A stretch of DNA of 64,000 nucleotides, from NCBI RefSeq assembly GCF_000202635.1, contig NC_015125.1, positions 2,418,001-2,482,000 of the forward strand, read 5' to 3'. How positions within the stretch are numbered: the first letter of the stretch is position 1; every line of letters begins with the position of its first letter. Shown here in pieces: positions 24,931-33,657 of the stretch. The position numbers and the translations under genes were made by a program. The notes beneath the pieces were generated by a model. It was not told the DNA's origin and did no database searches. It saw only the letters and a list, made by a program, of their open reading frames with translations. This DNA is from Microbacterium testaceum StLB037. GTDB taxonomy: Bacteria; Actinomycetota; Actinomycetes; Actinomycetales; Microbacteriaceae.

Positions 24931-24973
24931 CTCGCGCCCCACACCGGAGCCCCGCACGGTCGCCGAGCCCCCC

Positions 24974-25885
24974 TCACACACCCAGCCGCCGCAGCCTCTC
25001 CCGCGCCATGTCCTGAGCGCGCGGACCCGACCCGAGCGCCCGCTCCGTCACGCGCAGGACCAGCCGCGTCACCGTCAGCACCGGAAGCGGCGACCGGCGC
25101 AGCCCCAGCATCTTCCGGAATCGCGGCGGGATCGTCGCGACCGCCGCGGCGAACAGCACGCGGTACGACAGCCCCATGAGCCCGCGGAACGGCGGCTTCT
25201 TGAGGAACCGCACGACCTCGTCGACGCGCTCGTCGTGGCGCAGCTCGCCGCGCTCGAGGAAGCCGTCGAGCTCCGCGTGCAGAGCCGCGCGCGTGAGCGG
25301 GGGGTCCACGACGCGCATCAAGCGCCCCGCGGTGGCCCAATCGGCGACGTACGCGTCAGGGCCACCGGGGATGGGCCGGCGCGACACCTCGTGTCCCGAC
25401 AGGAACGCGTCCGTGAAGGCGAGGTGCACCCAGCGCACGAGGTCGGGCGCTTCGGCGGAGTAGGAGCGCTCGTGCCCGTCACCCGCCCGGTACTCGCCTT
25501 TCACCCGCTGGTGGAACCGGCCGACGCGTGCGGTTTCGGCATCCGCCTGTGTCCGTGAACCGTAGGTGAGCGTGACGACCCAGCGCACCGTACCGGTGAG
25601 GCGCCCGAGCGGATCCTCGCGGTACCGCGACCAGTCGTGCACACCCGCGAGGGCGCCCGGGTGCAGAGCCTGAAGGAGCAGGGCCCGGATGCCGGCGACC
25701 AGGGTCCCCGTCCCGGCGTGAACCGTCCACGCGGGACCGTTCTCGGCGAAGTACCCGGCGTCATCGCCCTCGGCGATCGCCCGCACGTAGGGGGCCATGC
25801 CGGTCGGATCTCCGGCGAGGGCGACGAGGAGTTTCCCCCGCAGCGACGGAATCCAGCCGGGTGCGGGGGAGGGGGAGTCGCTCAC
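24974..25885 (-). CDS. Oxygenase MpaB family protein (DUF2236)
   Basis: 303 aa from GTG 25885. Features of the DUF2236/MpaB/latex-clearing-protein family: LLLQALHPGALAGVHDWS near the N-terminus, VGRFHQRVKGEY, then LVRWVHLAFTDAFL. Members such as rubber oxygenase Lcp bind haem b; most bacterial ones are uncharacterised, some take part in mycophenolate degradation in fungi. No signal peptide is evident. The gene is followed by the paired inverted element and lies downstream of a two-gene membrane module on the same strand. Confidence 0.82.
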   Translation of the reverse strand: MSDSPSPAPGWIPSLRGKLLVALAGDPTGMAPYVRAIAEGDDAGYFAENGPAWTVHAGTGTLVAGIRALLLQALHPGALAGVHDWSRYREDPLGRLTGTVRWVVTLTYGSRTQADAETARVGRFHQRVKGEYRAGDGHERSYSAEAPDLVRWVHLAFTDAFLSGHEVSRRPIPGGPDAYVADWATAGRLMRVVDPPLTRAALHAELDGFLERGELRHDERVDEVVRFLKKPPFRGLMGLSYRVLFAAAVATIPPRFRKMLGLRRSPLPVLTVTRLVLRVTERALGSGPRAQDMARERLRRLGV

Positions 25886-25944
25886 CTCTCCAGCGTGCCA
25901 CCGCCGCGCCCCACGGGCGCCGAGGTGTCGCGGCATCGAGAGAG

Positions 25945-26475
25945 TCAGTGCCCCTCGTGCGAGATGACGGGCACCGTGCCGTCGTCGCGCAGCAGGACAG
26001 CATTCTGCGTCGCGCCGAGGGCGGGGGTCACGACGACCGCGATCACGGCGGCGGCCACGAGGAGCCCGACGACGCTCATGGGCTGCGCGGTACGCGTCGC
26101 GCTCGCGGAGCGGCGCTGATGACGCAGATGCACCGCAACGCTCGCGCCCACGATGACGAGAAGAAGGGATGCCGCAGCCACCGCGAGCACACTCGTATGC
26201 GCCGGGACGACGAAGAGCAGGGCGGTGACACCGAAGATCGTGATGAGGCTTCCGCCGAGCACGAGGGCCGGAACGACGAGGCGTCCCGCCCAGAGGACCA
26301 CGCCACCCCACGCGAGGGCGGCGAGTCCGAGAGCCACCAGTCCGATCCCGAGGCCGTCGGCGACGGCCCCGGAATCGGGACGGGTGATGGCGCCCGCACC
26401 GAGGGCGGCGGTGATCAGGCCGGCCCCCCAGGCGAACACGGAGGGCCACGACCGGACGAAGGTCGCAGCAGTCAT
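25945..26475 (-). CDS. Small integral membrane protein, unrecognised
   Basis: 176 aa. Five predicted hydrophobic segments (roughly 11-30, 43-62, 66-88, 95-115, 140-160), the last followed by a soluble tail ending ISHEGH. It starts 2 bases after the stop of the DUF4383 gene, so both are in one operon. I do not recognise a family with confidence; the size and company suggest a stress-related membrane pair, but that is inference. Confidence 0.65.
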   Translation of the reverse strand: MTAATFVRSWPSVFAWGAGLITAALGAGAITRPDSGAVADGLGIGLVALGLAALAWGGVVLWAGRLVVPALVLGGSLITIFGVTALLFVVPAHTSVLAVAAASLLLVIVGASVAVHLRHQRRSASATRTAQPMSVVGLLVAAAVIAVVVTPALGATQNAVLLRDDGTVPVISHEGH

Positions 26476-26477
26476 GC

Positions 26478-26885
26478 TCAGACCGCCGCGGTGCGGGGGA
26501 TGCTGCGCTCGGTGCCGAGGCCGACACCCAGCAGCACGACGGCGCTGGCGAGGTGCAGGAAGTGGTCGGGCACGTTCAGAGCCAGGATGTTGGCCGGGCC
26601 CATGAGGAAGAAGCCGACGATGCCGAGCAGCAGGTAGACGGCACCGACAGTGGTGTTGACGCCCTTCGCCGCGCGGGCGTTGGCGAGGCCGGCGACGAGC
26701 AGGGCGCCACCGATCAGGAGGTGAGCGATGTTGTGGAGCGGGTTGACCTCGAAGATGCCGAGGAGCAGGCCGCCCTCGTTCGAGATGAAGCCGACGCCGC
26801 CGGTCACGGCGAAGCCGAGCAGACCGACGAGCAGGTAGACGGCCCCGAAGATGGTGGCGACGAGGCGGTTGGGTGAAGAGCTCAT
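26478..26885 (-). CDS. DUF4383 domain membrane protein
   Basis: 135 aa with four transmembrane helices. The NPLHNIAHLLIGGALLVAGL stretch (~48-67) and the second repeat-like half around LNVPDHFLHLASAVVLLGVG are typical of DUF4383. A GGGAGG ribosome-binding site precedes the ATG. Function is unknown. First gene of a two-gene operon; the 272 bases upstream, shared with the divergent DUF1905 gene, show no clear operator. Confidence 0.82.
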   Translation of the reverse strand: MSSSPNRLVATIFGAVYLLVGLLGFAVTGGVGFISNEGGLLLGIFEVNPLHNIAHLLIGGALLVAGLANARAAKGVNTTVGAVYLLLGIVGFFLMGPANILALNVPDHFLHLASAVVLLGVGLGTERSIPRTAAV

Positions 26886-27157
26886 GATGAACCTCCCAGT
26901 GAGTTAGCAGCGACCTCGTGGCCGCCTTCGTCACATCTTCGGAGACAATGAGTGGTTCGGATTGGGCTTTGCGTCGCCGCACGTTCTCCGGTAGAAGCGG
27001 TTCGCGAAATGCCCGCCCCCGGAAACGACAGAAGGCCCCCGAGTACTCTCCGAGGCCCTCCGCAACAAAGCCCACCATACGAAGCGACCCGACCCCTCCT
27101 CGGGGGATTGCATTTCACACGCTGTTCACGTAGCGCGCGCTCTGCCACGATCGGCTC

Positions 27158-27586
27158 ATGGAATTCGAAACGACTCTGCTGCAGATGGGCAACAACACCG
27201 GCATCGAGGTGCCGGTCGAGGTCGTCGAGGCGCTGGGCGGCGGAAAGCGCGCGGCCGTCATCGTCGACGTCGCCGGGTACGTGTTCTCGAGCACCCTGGG
27301 CGCCATGGCCGGAAAGACGCTCATTCCGTTCTCGGCCGACAAACGCGCCGCATCAGGCCTTTCAGGTGGGGATGCCATCTCCGTCGACCTGAAACTCGAC
27401 ACGGCCCCGCGCACGGTCGAGGTGCCCGACGACCTCGCCGCGGCCCTCGCGGAGGCGGGCGCGCGAGCGGCGTTCGACGCCCTCGCGCCGAGCGCGCGCA
27501 AAGCGCACGTGACGAACGTCGAGGGGGCCAAGACGGCCGAGACCCGCACCCGCCGCATCGCCGCGATCGTCGCCAAGCTCGTCTAG
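27158..27586 (+). CDS. DUF1905 / YdeI-OmdA-type protein
   Basis: 142 aa. The N-terminal ~85 residues form the DUF1905 beta-barrel (MEFETTLLQMGNNTGIEVPV, then SGGDAISVDLKLD), and the C-terminal helices (LAAALAEAGARAAFDALAPS, AETRTRRIAAIVAKL) match the bacteriocin-protection YdeI/OmdA family. Its precise function is not established. It is a cytoplasmic single-gene unit upstream of a hypothetical gene on the same strand. Confidence 0.85.
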   Translation: MEFETTLLQMGNNTGIEVPVEVVEALGGGKRAAVIVDVAGYVFSSTLGAMAGKTLIPFSADKRAASGLSGGDAISVDLKLDTAPRTVEVPDDLAAALAEAGARAAFDALAPSARKAHVTNVEGAKTAETRTRRIAAIVAKLV

Positions 27587-27639
27587 TCCGACCGGCTCGT
27601 CGGAACGTCCCGACCGATAACCTGGAGCGGGAGGGTTTC

Positions 27640-28254
27640 GTGGGCCGCACAAAGGATGCCATTGCCGAAGGGCTGTCGATCGCAACGGCGGCAGCGCGAC
27701 TCACGGTGCGCAACCGCATCCTCGTCGAGACGATCGCCCGCGGCGGCCACTTCGACAGCGAGGTGTTCGCGGACTTCGCCCGCGCCACGCTCCGCGACCT
27801 CGCCGACGAGCAGGATCAAGCGGCCGAGCGCGTGACGAACCAGCGCAAGCGCGCGTGGGGACGGTTCTCCGACTCATCGGGGACGCACGATTACCGCGAC
27901 CGCGACACCCGCAATCTGCGTCGTCGTGCCAACCAGTCGCGCGGTGTCGCGAAAGAGCTGCGCGCCCTCGCCGACGACGCGACGCGCGTCAACGCCCTCG
28001 TCGCCGACGCCCGGATGGCCGCGTGGGGCGATGTCGAGGCCAACCTGAGCCAGCGCCTCGACGTCGAAGGCATGACGGCGGATGCCGATCCCGATTACGC
28101 CACCATGCGCCGGGCCCGGATGGATGCCCTCCGCATGGTCGACCTCGCCCGGCTCGCCTCGCAGGCGAAACGGAAGGCGAAAGAGAAGGCGGCGTCCGAG
28201 CCCGTCGATGCGGAAGATTCGGGCGGCAAGAAGAAGAAGTCGGCCGCTCGCTGA
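27640..28254 (+). CDS. Conserved actinobacterial hypothetical protein
   Basis: 204 aa from GTG 27640, preceded by GGAGCGGGAGGG. Mostly helical and highly charged, with an Arg-rich patch (RDTRNLRRRANQSRGVAKEL) and a Lys-rich C-terminal tail (SGGKKKKSAAR). No transmembrane segments and no catalytic motifs that I recognise. The basic tail could bind nucleic acid, but this is only inference from charge. Confidence 0.7.
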   Translation: MGRTKDAIAEGLSIATAAARLTVRNRILVETIARGGHFDSEVFADFARATLRDLADEQDQAAERVTNQRKRAWGRFSDSSGTHDYRDRDTRNLRRRANQSRGVAKELRALADDATRVNALVADARMAAWGDVEANLSQRLDVEGMTADADPDYATMRRARMDALRMVDLARLASQAKRKAKEKAASEPVDAEDSGGKKKKSAAR

Positions 28255-28311
28255 CACCGGATTCTTCGCGGTCGCATGTCACACGACGGTGCCGGCCGGA
28301 CATTCCCGGGT

Positions 28312-29232
28312 ATGGACGAAGCCGAGCTGTGGCGCCGCGTCACCGCCGACGGCGACGACCGGGCGCTGAGCGCGCTGTACGAGCGGCACGTGGACCGCGT
28401 CTTCCGTCACGCGGCTCGACTTGCGTCGGATCGACGGGATGCCGAGGATGCCACGGCCGTGGCCTTCTTCGAGCTGTGGCGCCGGCGTGACGCGGTGCGT
28501 GTCGTCGACGGGTCGCCGCTGCCGTGGCTGCTCGCGACGACGACGAACGCGCTGCGCAATCTGCAGCGCGCGGCCGCCCGATACCGGCGCCTGCTCGACA
28601 CCTTGCCCCGCGCCGACGACGCGGCATCCGCCGAGGAAGACGCCTTCGCCGATGAGAACGCCCTCGCGGTGCTCGCTCCGCTGGGTGCCGTCGACCGCCA
28701 GCTGGTCACGCTCGTGCATCTGGTTCTGCCCCCTCGCCCCGACAGGGCGAACCAGCTTCGCGTGGAGGTGCGCTGTCTCACGCCGGGCACGTTCACGTTC
28801 CCCGGCGGCTCCGCCACCTGCACGGCCGCGGACCTCGCGGCGAATCCCGCGGGGGTGGTGTCGTGGATCGACGTCCCTCTCGCGTCGGTCGGCTCCGAGG
28901 TGGCGGTGTCAGCGGGTCGCGGCGAGAGCTGGCGCCTGACCGCGACCTTCCTCGAGGCTGAGCCGGTGCCTCTCGCGGTCAACGACCGCGGCCAGACTTA
29001 CGGTTCTTCGGGGGCGGGGGAGGAACCCGACCTCATTGCCGTCGTCGCGACCAACGGACGCGAAGGATACGTGGATGCCGATGAGCTGGCGGATGCCACC
29101 GGCTCGAGCCAGAAGGTCGCGTCGCCCGACGAGGCTCTGCGGTGGCAGGGCGAGCGCGCGGGCCAGGCCTTCGTCGTTCCGGTGCACCTGTCGGATGGCG
29201 TGACACGGGTCGGCGACTTCGTGGTGCAGTGA
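28312..29232 (+). CDS. Chimeric ORF: ECF sigma factor region 2 fused to an unrelated C-terminal domain
   Basis: 306 aa from ATG 28312 (ATG 28276 also possible; neither has a good ribosome-binding site). Residues ~1-137 are a recognisable ECF sigma N-terminus: DEAELWRRV, LYERHVDRVFRHAARL, DAEDATAVAFFELWRR (region 2) up to DRQLVTLVHL, where the region 4 promoter-binding helix should begin. Instead, the sequence switches to LPPRPDRANQLRVEVRCLTP and a beta-rich domain ending GDFVVQ, with a DLIAVVATNGREGYVDADEL motif. Region 4 is absent, so it cannot act as a normal sigma factor. The simplest reading is an in-frame deletion joining a sigma gene to the 3' half of its downstream partner. Confidence 0.7.
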   Translation: MDEAELWRRVTADGDDRALSALYERHVDRVFRHAARLASDRRDAEDATAVAFFELWRRRDAVRVVDGSPLPWLLATTTNALRNLQRAAARYRRLLDTLPRADDAASAEEDAFADENALAVLAPLGAVDRQLVTLVHLVLPPRPDRANQLRVEVRCLTPGTFTFPGGSATCTAADLAANPAGVVSWIDVPLASVGSEVAVSAGRGESWRLTATFLEAEPVPLAVNDRGQTYGSSGAGEEPDLIAVVATNGREGYVDADELADATGSSQKVASPDEALRWQGERAGQAFVVPVHLSDGVTRVGDFVVQ

Positions 29233-29236
29233 CGAA

Positions 29237-29278
29237 CGAGAGAGCCCCCGTCGACCGAAGTCGACGGGGGCTCTCTCG
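29237..29278. terminator. Bidirectional hairpin terminator
   Basis: A perfect 19-bp stem (CGAGAGAGCCCCCGTCGAC at 29237-29255 and its complement at 29260-29278) with a CGAA tetraloop, placed exactly between the convergent chimeric sigma ORF and the LPETG gene. T-rich runs are short, as is common in high-GC genomes. Confidence 0.85.
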
Positions 29279-29291
29279 TAGTTGTGTGCGC

Positions 29292-29819
29292 TTACGCCTT
29301 GTTCTCGGCGCGGTTGCGACGAACCTTCGCGGCGACCGCGACCGTCGCACCGGCGAGCACGAGCGCGCCGCCACCGATGTAGATGCCCATCAGCGACTCG
29401 CCGTTGACACCGGTCTCGGGGAGAGCGTTGGTGCCACCGTTGTTGTTGCCGCCGCCGGTGTTGCTGTCGGCGCGGGCGCCGGACGCCGCGAGCGTGTAGG
29501 TGCCGCTCGGGTTGGCGGGGAGGGTGACCGTGGCGGTGGCGGTACCCGACGAGTCGGCCGTCTTGTTCACGGACGCCGAGGTGACCGGGAGGTTCGCGGT
29601 GGCGATGTTGGCACCGGTGACGCCACGGCCGACGAGCGTGAACGTGACTTCCGCGCCGGGCTGGAAGCCTGCGACGGGAACCGGACCGTTCGAGGTGACG
29701 GTGATCGTCACGGTGTTGGGGCCGGTGGGGACGTACGCCTGTGCGACCGCGGGGGCGGCGAAAAGCAACGCGCCCGCGGCGGCGAACGACGCCACTGCCT
29801 TGGTGATCTTGTGCTTCAT
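29292..29819 (-). CDS. LPETG-anchored small surface protein
   Basis: 175 aa. Signal peptide (~1-29, ending AQA), a ~95-residue beta-sandwich-like domain rich in Thr/Val (VTFTLVGRGVTGANI; GTATATVTLPANPSGTYTLA), a Gly/Asn-rich linker (DSNTGGGNNNGGTN), the sortase motif LPETG at 133-137, a hydrophobic helix and a basic tail. It should be covalently linked to peptidoglycan by a sortase; none is encoded in this window. The adhesin-like repeat domain could present a surface or matrix role. Its ~230-base upstream region is relatively AT-rich and holds inverted ACCTGA/TCAGGT strings. Confidence 0.9.
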   Translation of the reverse strand: MKHKITKAVASFAAAGALLFAAPAVAQAYVPTGPNTVTITVTSNGPVPVAGFQPGAEVTFTLVGRGVTGANIATANLPVTSASVNKTADSSGTATATVTLPANPSGTYTLAASGARADSNTGGGNNNGGTNALPETGVNGESLMGIYIGGGALVLAGATVAVAAKVRRNRAENKA

Positions 29820-30053
29820 GAGTGCCTGCTTTCGAATCCGGGCTGCCGGTCGTTTGATGGTTCCGCACGCCTCGTAGGCGAGTCCTTCGCGAACATCGAG
29901 GAAGAAAGAGCGGAATGGTGTGTTGAGACCTACCTGAGTATTCCGTAGGGGTACGCCTTATTGCAAACCACCGTCATTTCTTTCAGGTAAATGTTTCGCA
30001 ACGTGATAAAGCGCAGCCATTCGCAAGCCCATGGCCGGTGGTCGGCTGTGTGA

Positions 30054-31874
30054 TCAGCGCAGGGTCAAGGTTCCCGGTCCTGGTGAACCACAGGACGCGC
30101 GGATGACGGGATCCAAAGAGGAATCTGCGGTCGGCGTCACGTACGCTTCTGCGTCCGTCGCTGTTGTCAGCGCCCGCACTTCCACGGTGATGCGCGTGGA
30201 GGCTTGAGGCGTCAGATCAACGCCGAACGTCAGGACCTGTCGTCCTTGAAACGTCGCGTCGGCGAAATTCGCTCCGTTGGACGCGGCCGAGGAGACCACC
30301 TCGAAACCCTCGGGCAGATAGAGATTGCCGACGACCTTAGCTGTTCCGGGAGCCGTCCCGTAGGCGCCTTCGCCCGTGATGTATGTCGGTAGTGATGTAG
30401 CGGCGTCCGATGGTGCGTCGTTTGTCAACGTCAGGCTGAGCGTGAGAGAGCGTAGCCCGGTCGCCGTGAGGGGCTGGCACGACGTCCACTCGACGGCGAC
30501 GTCCGGCTTGACGTAGTAGCTCATCTTCGAGCCGGTTCCATCGTTCAGGTAAACCCCGAAGCGGACCGTTCGATCGTCCGTGACGGGGAGCGGCCCGGCG
30601 ACCGTCGTATCGGCGAGGATGGCTTGATCGGCGGGGTCGGCACTCCAGAGGAGAAGGCGGTGCTGTTCGCCGGCGCGATACAGCGCCGATATCAGCGAGG
30701 GGGCGGATCCCCGGCCGTCGATCAATGCTTGGAAGACAGCGCCGGTGGCGGCAGCGAAGAATGCATCCTGTGCCGAGGGGTCGGAATACCGGAAGTACAC
30801 CTCGTTCATCAGGATTCGAGTCGCATTACCCGCGTTGAGTTGCTCCCCGGAAGGAAGCGTGACGGGTCCCGTCGCTTCCAGTACGTACGAGAGCAGGACT
30901 GGGTCGACGGCGATCACGCCGTCTACGTCGAGTCCGGTCTTCGTTCGGTACATCTCGCGCGCGAGAGGACCGTCGATCGAGAAAACAGGAATCTGGGTGA
31001 GGTTGTGAAAGTAACGTCCCGGTCGAGTGCCGTAGATGTCCACGACCTCGTCCGGCAAGGTGGTGACCGGTTCGCGCAGGTCGCGCACGATTGCGCCCGC
31101 CGACTGAGTGTCGAGGAGAGATACGGCGCCCTGGTTCGTGTGGAGGAGAATCGCCGTTCCCGTGATTCCTCCCAGCGATCGCCATTCCGCGTTGTTCTGG
31201 ACGAGAAGGAGATAGTTGCGTTCCCCGTCTTGCCCCAGCATCTCGGGGAGGAGGCGAGCGGCGCCGGCGAGAGTGTCGATGGCGGTTGCTGACTGGTCGA
31301 GGAGTTCGCCGGTCTTGTCGACTGCAGAGGCGGCAACCCCTACCAGCGGTGTGCGATCGATGGTCTCGACGTTGTTGGCTGCCTCCCTCGCACGCGTCTC
31401 GGCGGCGGATGCGGGTTCGGCCAGGCTCGTCAGAGAGCTTGCATCGATACGCCCCCCGACGGGGCGGAGTGAGTCCAACGAGACGTCCTTGGCCGCTGTC
31501 GCGAGCGGAAGGATGGCTCCGCTGAGGAGTTCGTCGGCGGAGGCGGACACCGTGCCGAACGCGGCAAGCTGCGGTCCGACCCAGGGGACCACCTCCGCTG
31601 CGCTCCAGATCGGATCGGACGTGAGTTGACGCGCCTCCGACGCCTCCATTGCGATTCGTGCGATAGAGGGAACGGCGCTCGCCGGATCGGATGCCAGAGC
31701 GGAAGTGCTCTGGCCCACCTCCGTTTGAACGCGAAGCAGATGCTGATAAGCGAGGGTGCCGCGAACGCCGATCCAGACGGCAGCGAGGAACGTCACGACG
31801 ATGAGGCCAGCCAGAACCCACGCGAAGACGCGTCCCGCGATCTGGGCCGGGCGGGGAAGCACCGCGTTGCTCAC
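30054..31874 (-). CDS. DUF4012 domain protein of the exopolysaccharide locus
   Basis: 606 aa. One N-terminal transmembrane helix (~16-38), then a long extracytoplasmic region with an Ala/Ser/Thr-rich helical segment (~50-195) and the DUF4012 core (LLLVQNNAEWRSLGGITGTA, then FHNLTQIPVFSIDGPLAREM). The C-terminal ~130 residues are a beta-rich domain. DUF4012 proteins are frequently next to polysaccharide genes in actinobacteria; a role in polymer attachment or export is suspected, not proven. It follows the tyrosine kinase gene by 9 bases. Confidence 0.85.
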   Translation of the reverse strand: MSNAVLPRPAQIAGRVFAWVLAGLIVVTFLAAVWIGVRGTLAYQHLLRVQTEVGQSTSALASDPASAVPSIARIAMEASEARQLTSDPIWSAAEVVPWVGPQLAAFGTVSASADELLSGAILPLATAAKDVSLDSLRPVGGRIDASSLTSLAEPASAAETRAREAANNVETIDRTPLVGVAASAVDKTGELLDQSATAIDTLAGAARLLPEMLGQDGERNYLLLVQNNAEWRSLGGITGTAILLHTNQGAVSLLDTQSAGAIVRDLREPVTTLPDEVVDIYGTRPGRYFHNLTQIPVFSIDGPLAREMYRTKTGLDVDGVIAVDPVLLSYVLEATGPVTLPSGEQLNAGNATRILMNEVYFRYSDPSAQDAFFAAATGAVFQALIDGRGSAPSLISALYRAGEQHRLLLWSADPADQAILADTTVAGPLPVTDDRTVRFGVYLNDGTGSKMSYYVKPDVAVEWTSCQPLTATGLRSLTLSLTLTNDAPSDAATSLPTYITGEGAYGTAPGTAKVVGNLYLPEGFEVVSSAASNGANFADATFQGRQVLTFGVDLTPQASTRITVEVRALTTATDAEAYVTPTADSSLDPVIRASCGSPGPGTLTLR

Positions 31875-31883
31875 GTCGTCGTT

Positions 31884-33407
31884 TTACGCATCGGAGTCTC
31901 TGCTGGACTCGCGCGTCGCCCGGCGGGATGCGAGCCCGAGCTCTTCCAGCGTCGGGGACTCGGGGGCATCGCTCGCAGAACCTGAGCGCCGCCGCTGTCC
32001 TCCGGCCGAACGTGTGGCCTTCTTCTTCGCCGGAGGCGTCTCGACGTAGCGATAGCCATAGCCGTATCCGTAGCCGTAAGCCGAGTAGTACGAGTCAGGT
32101 CCACGAGTTGGCACCATGGACATGACGAAGCCTGCGAGTTTTGCTCCCACAGTGTTCAGCGCTTCCGTCGCCAGGGTGAGCTGGTGGCGGCTTGTGCGCC
32201 CGGCGGAAACGATCATCAGCGCCCCACTGGTGGCTCGTGCGAGGATCGCGGCATCGGTGACGGGGAGGAGAGGAGGGGCGTCGCAAAGAACGACGTCGAA
32301 ATCGCGCTCGAGCATCTCGAGCAATGTCCCCATCTGTCGCGAGCCGAGGAGCTCGCTCGGGTTGGGCGGCACCTTCCCTGCGGGCAGGACGTAGAGGCTG
32401 CGTCCGCCCCAGGGGAGCATGACCTCGTTGATCTTGGCTCGTCCGATGAGGACGTCGGTCAGTCCGGCCCCACCCTCGATACTGAGGTACTCGGCAACCT
32501 TCGGTTTGCGCAGGTCCGTGTCGAGAAGTGCCACACGCTTACCGGCGTCGGCCAGCGCGATGGCGAGATTGATGGTCGTCGTCGACTTGCCCTCGCTGGG
32601 GACCGAGCTCGTCACGACGAAGCTCGATCGTCCTCCCATGTCCAGGAACTGCAGGTTCGTGCGCAGCGCGCGGAACGATTCCGCTCGGGGGCTCAGCGGA
32701 TCCGCGTGAACGATCAGCGGGCGATCCTTCGCCTTCGTGTCGAAGGCGATCGCGCCGATGCCCGGTGCGCCCGTGATTTGCTCCGCGTCGCGCGGGGTAC
32801 GGACGCGATTGTCCAGTCGGCTCCGCAGCGCAGCGGTACCAAGGCCCATCGCGAGTCCGATGAGTGTGCCGAGCGCGAGGTTCAGAACGACGTTCGGGCT
32901 CGACGGCTGCGCTGCCGGCTGGGCATCCCTCACGCGGCTGAGGCGCACCGGGCTGGTCCCGTCGCCCGCCTCGGGCTCCAATTGCGGGACTTTCGTCGCC
33001 AAACTGTCGGCGACCGCATTGGCGATCTCCGCGGCTCGCGCCGCATCCGCGTTCGACACCGTCACGGTGATCAACGTCGAGTTCAGCCCCGCGGAGGCCT
33101 TCACGGAACTCGCGAGAGAATCCGACGATGTCGGAAGGCCGAGTTCCGTGATGACGGGATCCAGGACGACAGGCATGGTCGCCAGCCCGACATAAGTATT
33201 GATTCGTGCTTGCGCGAACGAAGAACCCTGCTGGAGCTCTGCAGCGGTACTTCCCGCTTGGGTTGAGACGAAGACGGTGCTCGACGATTCGTAGATGGGG
33301 GTTCGCGTCAGCGTGTAACCCGCAACCACTGCCAACCCCAAGAAGGTCAGCGCGACGATCAGGAGCCAGTTCTTGCGCAGGGTGCGGATGTGATCACTGA
33401 GCTCCAT
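31884..33407 (-). CDS. Polysaccharide co-polymerase / tyrosine autokinase (Wzc/CpsCD-type)
   Basis: 507 aa from ATG 33407. Wzz-like N-terminal half with transmembrane helices at ~14-33 and ~180-200, then a BY-kinase domain: Walker A (VPSEGKSTT, ~268-275), Walker A' (VALLDTDLRKPK) and Walker B (VVLCDAPPLLP). The tail has a tyrosine cluster (YYSAYGYGYGYGYRY), the usual autophosphorylation site, followed by a basic Ser-rich end. It regulates chain length and export of the polymer. It heads a two-gene minus-strand unit with the DUF4012 protein. Confidence 0.93.
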   Translation of the reverse strand: MELSDHIRTLRKNWLLIVALTFLGLAVVAGYTLTRTPIYESSSTVFVSTQAGSTAAELQQGSSFAQARINTYVGLATMPVVLDPVITELGLPTSSDSLASSVKASAGLNSTLITVTVSNADAARAAEIANAVADSLATKVPQLEPEAGDGTSPVRLSRVRDAQPAAQPSSPNVVLNLALGTLIGLAMGLGTAALRSRLDNRVRTPRDAEQITGAPGIGAIAFDTKAKDRPLIVHADPLSPRAESFRALRTNLQFLDMGGRSSFVVTSSVPSEGKSTTTINLAIALADAGKRVALLDTDLRKPKVAEYLSIEGGAGLTDVLIGRAKINEVMLPWGGRSLYVLPAGKVPPNPSELLGSRQMGTLLEMLERDFDVVLCDAPPLLPVTDAAILARATSGALMIVSAGRTSRHQLTLATEALNTVGAKLAGFVMSMVPTRGPDSYYSAYGYGYGYGYRYVETPPAKKKATRSAGGQRRRSGSASDAPESPTLEELGLASRRATRESSRDSDA

Positions 33408-33657
33408 GGTGCCTCTCGAAGACGCGCTGTCGACCTGCGTTGCAGAGGTCGGAGAATCCCACTCAGTGTGCCACACCTATTGTTTCCGGATTCGCAACAA
33501 CGACATACGGCTAGCGCTTCGGGTTCGGGCCCTCCGAATACGCCGTGTCCGTGCGCGGGTGAAGGAATTCGTTCGTCAGAATTTCGGTCTTCACGCCTGC
33601 GGTATCGCTGAGGTCGAGGAGTTCTCTCAGCGACGCACGGGCGATAGGTTGGCCACC

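Noticed and set aside
28312..29232. Intact ECF sigma factor
   Set aside because: Region 4 is missing and replaced by an unrelated domain, so a functional sigma factor call is not supported.
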